Source: Lewinellaceae bacterium
GTDB taxonomy: Bacteria > Bacteroidota > Bacteroidia > Chitinophagales > Saprospiraceae
Assembly (NCBI GenBank): GCA_020636255.1
Contig: JACJYE010000002.1
Coordinates: 434,001-498,000 of the forward strand
Reading direction: 5' to 3'
Length of the DNA: 64,000 bases
Of this stretch, positions 61,150 to 64,000 are shown piece after piece. Within the stretch, counting starts at the first letter, position 1; each line of letters starts with the position of its first letter. Position numbers and translations under genes: made by a program. Below the pieces are notes generated by a model. It worked only from the letters and a program-made list of their open reading frames with translations. It ran no database searches and was not told the DNA's origin.

Positions 61150-63591
61150 TTATTGTTGGCTACCAGGCGTTTGCTCGAAGGACATCGTAAAACGTATCGG
61201 CTCGCGCCTGTCGTCGGCCTGTTTCATAAAGAATAGCTTGTAATATTCTCCCGCAAGCCATTTATCGACCATGTTCTCATAATAGGGGCTTCCCGGATTG
61301 CCCGATTGCCCACCCGGATAGACGCCATAGGCTTCCACCTCATCGCCCAGGGCCACGGCCATCCGCCACGATGGGCCATTCTGTTCAGAAATGGCATCGG
61401 GAGCATCGCGTGAGCCGCCCACTTGTAAGTGCAGGCGCGAAAAAGCGGGAATATTGGCCAGGTGGCTGATCCGGGTATCTTTATAGCCCGCCCAGCTTAT
61501 CCCATCGTACTGGCCCAGCGCAGCCTCCAGCGCCTGAGTGACGATATCGGTAGCCTTTTCGATCTGCGGCGTGTCCTGCCTGTCAAAAACGGTATGTGCA
61601 GGATAGCGCTCCAGCAGGTTCAGGAAACGCCAGGTTTCGGGCAGCAGCACATCGACAGAATCCTGAAGCGCCAGCAATTCATCAAAGGTAGCCCGGTGAG
61701 CTTCCTTCAGCCAGAGTTCGAAAAGCACCGGTTCACGAGCGTCCTTCTCATAGCGGTAATCCCATTGCTGTAATGCTTTCACCTCGGGCCTGTCCAGCAG
61801 GCCAGTAGCTGCAGGATCGAGCAGGCTCAGCAGCAGAGGCAAAGCCTCCTCGGCCTTAAGGCTGTAGTTCTCCAGCTGCAGGCCCATCATATCCTGAATG
61901 CTTATCTTATCCATTTCTGCCAACCGGCGGTTGATAAAACGGCCCCGATAGTCGTCGAAATAGCCATTGTAGTAATAAGGATAAGAGGTATCCGTGCTAT
62001 GCTGGTTGGCGGAGGAGACGAATCCCCGTTCGGGGTTGCGCACACTGGGCATCTGATCACGGGGGATAAAACCGAACCAGGCATTACCGGAGGAGGCTCC
62101 TTCCTGTACAAAACGCCCTTGTTCGGGCCGCTTCAGCGGCAGGTGTCCGTTGACCGTGATAGCGATATCGCCGTCCTTTTGAGCGAAGATGAAATTCTGG
62201 ATCGGGTTGTTGAACCCCTCCAGTGCTTTGCGGTAATCGTCATAGCTGCTGGATTTCATAAGCTGCCAGAAAGTGCCGATCTCCGTAAAGGGCTTCTCTT
62301 CGGGTTTGTCGTGCGCTACCCAGCGCATGGCCATATCGAAATAGGGCTGGGCAGGGTCTTCATATACCACTGGCCCCCACGCCGTATAACGGACGGTATC
62401 GAGCAGGGGTTCGCTACGGCCCCGCACTTTGATCACTTCCACCACTTTATCAGCCGGGCGGGCGGCCCCATCATAATAGTAGGCATCCTTCTGCTCATTG
62501 GCCCATTGGATGCGGTACCAGTCGAGCACGTCCTGCGAGCCATTGGTAACACCCCAGGCCGTATTTTCGTTAAACCCGATAAGAATGCCTGGCACTCCCG
62601 GGAAAGAAACGCCATAGGCATTTACGGAAGGGGTATGGATCTGGACTTCATACCAGATAGAAGGCAGGCTGAGCTTGAGGTGGGGGTCATTGCACAACAT
62701 AGGGTGTCCGGTGATAGATTTGCTGCCTGCTATGGCCCAGTTGTTGCTTCCCAGGTTCTCAGCCGGCTGTTCCAATTGCCGGTGGGGGATCAACTGCCCT
62801 ATCATTTCCCCCGAAGCGGGTTGCTGGCGTTCGAGGGGCACCGGCGTAAAAGCCCATTCATGGCCGGCCGGGATGACGGGCGACTGCTGGGGGTTGTATT
62901 CCGGGAAGAGGAACTGAAAAAGGCTGTCGCCCAGCGCCAGGCGGGCGTTGGTGGCCGGCAGGTCGTCATATCGCGAGCTGAGGGTCTCTGCCATGGATTT
63001 GAAAAAAATGGCCGATTTGAGGGGAGACCAGGGCTCTGGCTCATAACCCATCAGTTTGAATTCGACGGGGTATGTAGCCGGCGTAAGGGTTTCAATATAA
63101 GCATTCGCGCCCTGAGTATAAGCATCGATCAGGCCGATCTCCCAGGGGTTGCGTTTCCAGGCCTCCAGGGCGTTCTCGGCGGCGAAGAGCATCCCTTTCC
63201 GCCGTTGCAGGCGGTCGCGTTCCAATGCCCGTTCGCCGGCCACCTCGGCAAGCCTCCCGGCGGTGGCACGAATGGCGATATCCATTTGCCAGAGCCTGTA
63301 TTTTGCGGCCAGATACCCCATTACGAAAGCAGCATCCTCTTCGTTCTCAGCAAAGATGTGCGGCACCAGCCGCTGGTCAAATACCACTTCAACCCTTGCT
63401 TTCAGGCCTGGAAAGGACAAGGCCATGTCGGGCGAGGCGCCAACCGGTTCAGCATTCCTCCAGAAGCCGGTAAACGGGCTGAACAAAGGGCCAAGGGCCG
63501 GGATAGGTGTACCCAGCGGCTGGTGTGTACCGGCCAGATAGCCCAGTACAAGCGTAAGTACTACTGCTGTTGCGAATTTTAGGAATTGCAT
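61150..63591 (-). CDS. Penicillin acylase family (Ntn) amidohydrolase
   Basis: An 813-residue preprotein. An N-terminal membrane anchor or signal (FATAVVLTLVLGYLAG) is followed by the alpha chain, a spacer and the beta chain. The beta chain would begin at S282 in GSNNWAIAGS, the N-terminal nucleophile exposed by self-cleavage. LCNDPHLKLSLPSIWYEVQ and FPGVPGILIGFNENTAWGVTNG follow, and the late NGPSWRMAVAL is also typical. Members cleave amides such as acyl-homoserine lactones, beta-lactams or peptides in the periplasm. Which one is unknown; quorum-signal turnover is possible. Confidence 0.92.
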   Translation of the reverse strand: MQFLKFATAVVLTLVLGYLAGTHQPLGTPIPALGPLFSPFTGFWRNAEPVGASPDMALSFPGLKARVEVVFDQRLVPHIFAENEEDAAFVMGYLAAKYRLWQMDIAIRATAGRLAEVAGERALERDRLQRRKGMLFAAENALEAWKRNPWEIGLIDAYTQGANAYIETLTPATYPVEFKLMGYEPEPWSPLKSAIFFKSMAETLSSRYDDLPATNARLALGDSLFQFLFPEYNPQQSPVIPAGHEWAFTPVPLERQQPASGEMIGQLIPHRQLEQPAENLGSNNWAIAGSKSITGHPMLCNDPHLKLSLPSIWYEVQIHTPSVNAYGVSFPGVPGILIGFNENTAWGVTNGSQDVLDWYRIQWANEQKDAYYYDGAARPADKVVEVIKVRGRSEPLLDTVRYTAWGPVVYEDPAQPYFDMAMRWVAHDKPEEKPFTEIGTFWQLMKSSSYDDYRKALEGFNNPIQNFIFAQKDGDIAITVNGHLPLKRPEQGRFVQEGASSGNAWFGFIPRDQMPSVRNPERGFVSSANQHSTDTSYPYYYNGYFDDYRGRFINRRLAEMDKISIQDMMGLQLENYSLKAEEALPLLLSLLDPAATGLLDRPEVKALQQWDYRYEKDAREPVLFELWLKEAHRATFDELLALQDSVDVLLPETWRFLNLLERYPAHTVFDRQDTPQIEKATDIVTQALEAALGQYDGISWAGYKDTRISHLANIPAFSRLHLQVGGSRDAPDAISEQNGPSWRMAVALGDEVEAYGVYPGGQSGNPGSPYYENMVDKWLAGEYYKLFFMKQADDRREPIRFTMSFEQTPGSQQ

Positions 63592-64000
63592 CTCAAACAG
63601 GATTCTGAGCTATCACCCGGCTCTGCCGGGAACAGCCTGGCACATAATGAATGCACAAATTATGAAAAATTGGCTTTCCCTAGTGCCGGAGGGCATAAAA
63701 ACAGGGCGCCGGCCGCAATACCAGGCCCGCGGATATGGGCCCTTCCTGGCCCATTGCGGAAAAATCGGGGTTGTGACATCATATCAAGGCCGAAAAGACA
63801 TTCCAGTTGCCGCTGCTGTTTTTCTCCAGCTGGCCGGGAAAATGCCTTTCCCTTTGAACATTTGCATCCTGAAACATCTATTACGTTTTTACGGCCTTAA
63901 TCAATAAAAATTACTTATAAATTCAGCCTTGCACTTGAAGTATAATATCATATCCCCACATAAACAATGTCACAAATAAATAAAAAAAATACACCTTTTG
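63592..64000. other. Right-end region without a supported gene
   Basis: About 400 bp upstream of the penicillin acylase gene. It contains a small hairpin CCCGGC-TCT-GCCGGG (63616-63630). An 86-codon open stretch (63647-63907) shows no recognisable domain. The last 100 bp are strongly AT-rich, as in a promoter region for a gene beyond the window. Confidence 0.5.

Noticed and set aside
61999..63582. Plus-strand open frame of 527 codons
   Set aside because: It is antisense to the penicillin acylase gene, which has the Ser nucleophile and family motifs.
63647..63907. 86-codon open frame at the right end
   Set aside because: No domain, signal peptide or promoter could be seen; the composition does not persuade.

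Overview
The window reads as one contig from a Bacteroidota bacterium, most likely of the Saprospiria (Lewinella/Phaeodactylibacter-like). The grounds are promoters of the Bacteroidota type (TAnnTTTG), the alternative complex III (ACIII) plus cytochrome oxidase gene order, TRL, DUF420, DUF423, 2TM-domain and PorT-like proteins, and a very large CHAT protein next to an effector-associated-domain protein. GC content looks moderately high. I saw no rRNA, tRNA or CRISPR array.

Left part (1-22 kb). A cut-off GH20-like secreted hydrolase is followed by a MoxR-type ATPase (459-1568) and its usual partner, a VWA-like metallopeptidase-fold protein (6886-8133). The two are separated by an oppositely oriented two-gene RND efflux system preceded by a 164-bp palindromic element. 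Next come an uncharacterised PP-loop ATPase, a DUF1611 (DgcN-like) protein, a threonine-synthase-like PLP enzyme, transketolase, a UmuD homologue that has lost its catalytic residues, a VOC protein, a TerC/Alx transporter, a DUF3352/propeller protein, and small membrane and envelope proteins.

Centre (22-40 kb). One long minus-strand respiratory cluster runs actA-B-C-D-E-F, then ctaC, ctaD, ctaB, two subunit III genes, subunit IV, a SCO-like protein without copper ligands, a DUF420 protein and a small CxxC protein. ACIII oxidises menaquinol and passes electrons through its haem subunits to the aa3/caa3-type oxidase. The CuA subunit II carries a C-terminal OmpA peptidoglycan-binding domain, an unusual fusion. 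A promoter matching the Bacteroidota consensus and two operator-like palindromes lie upstream of actA.

Right-centre (40-56 kb). Thymidylate synthase and a START-domain protein come first. A co-directional minus-strand block follows: SSS-family symporter, DUF4091 protein, CHAT protease, REP-associated transposase, EAD11-AbiC-like protein, and a DUF4434-AGE epimerase fusion. Sugar genes are thus interleaved with conflict-type genes, and the transposase is flanked by arrays of hairpin repeats with GAAA tetraloops. This is the most system-like accessory locus in the window. A divergent FAD-dependent oxidoreductase lies beside the symporter.

Right end (56-64 kb). A DUF1761 protein, then an ECF sigma factor operon ending in an Hsp20 chaperone, a UbiD-family decarboxylase, two small membrane proteins and a penicillin-acylase family hydrolase. 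The last 400 bp hold no gene I can support.
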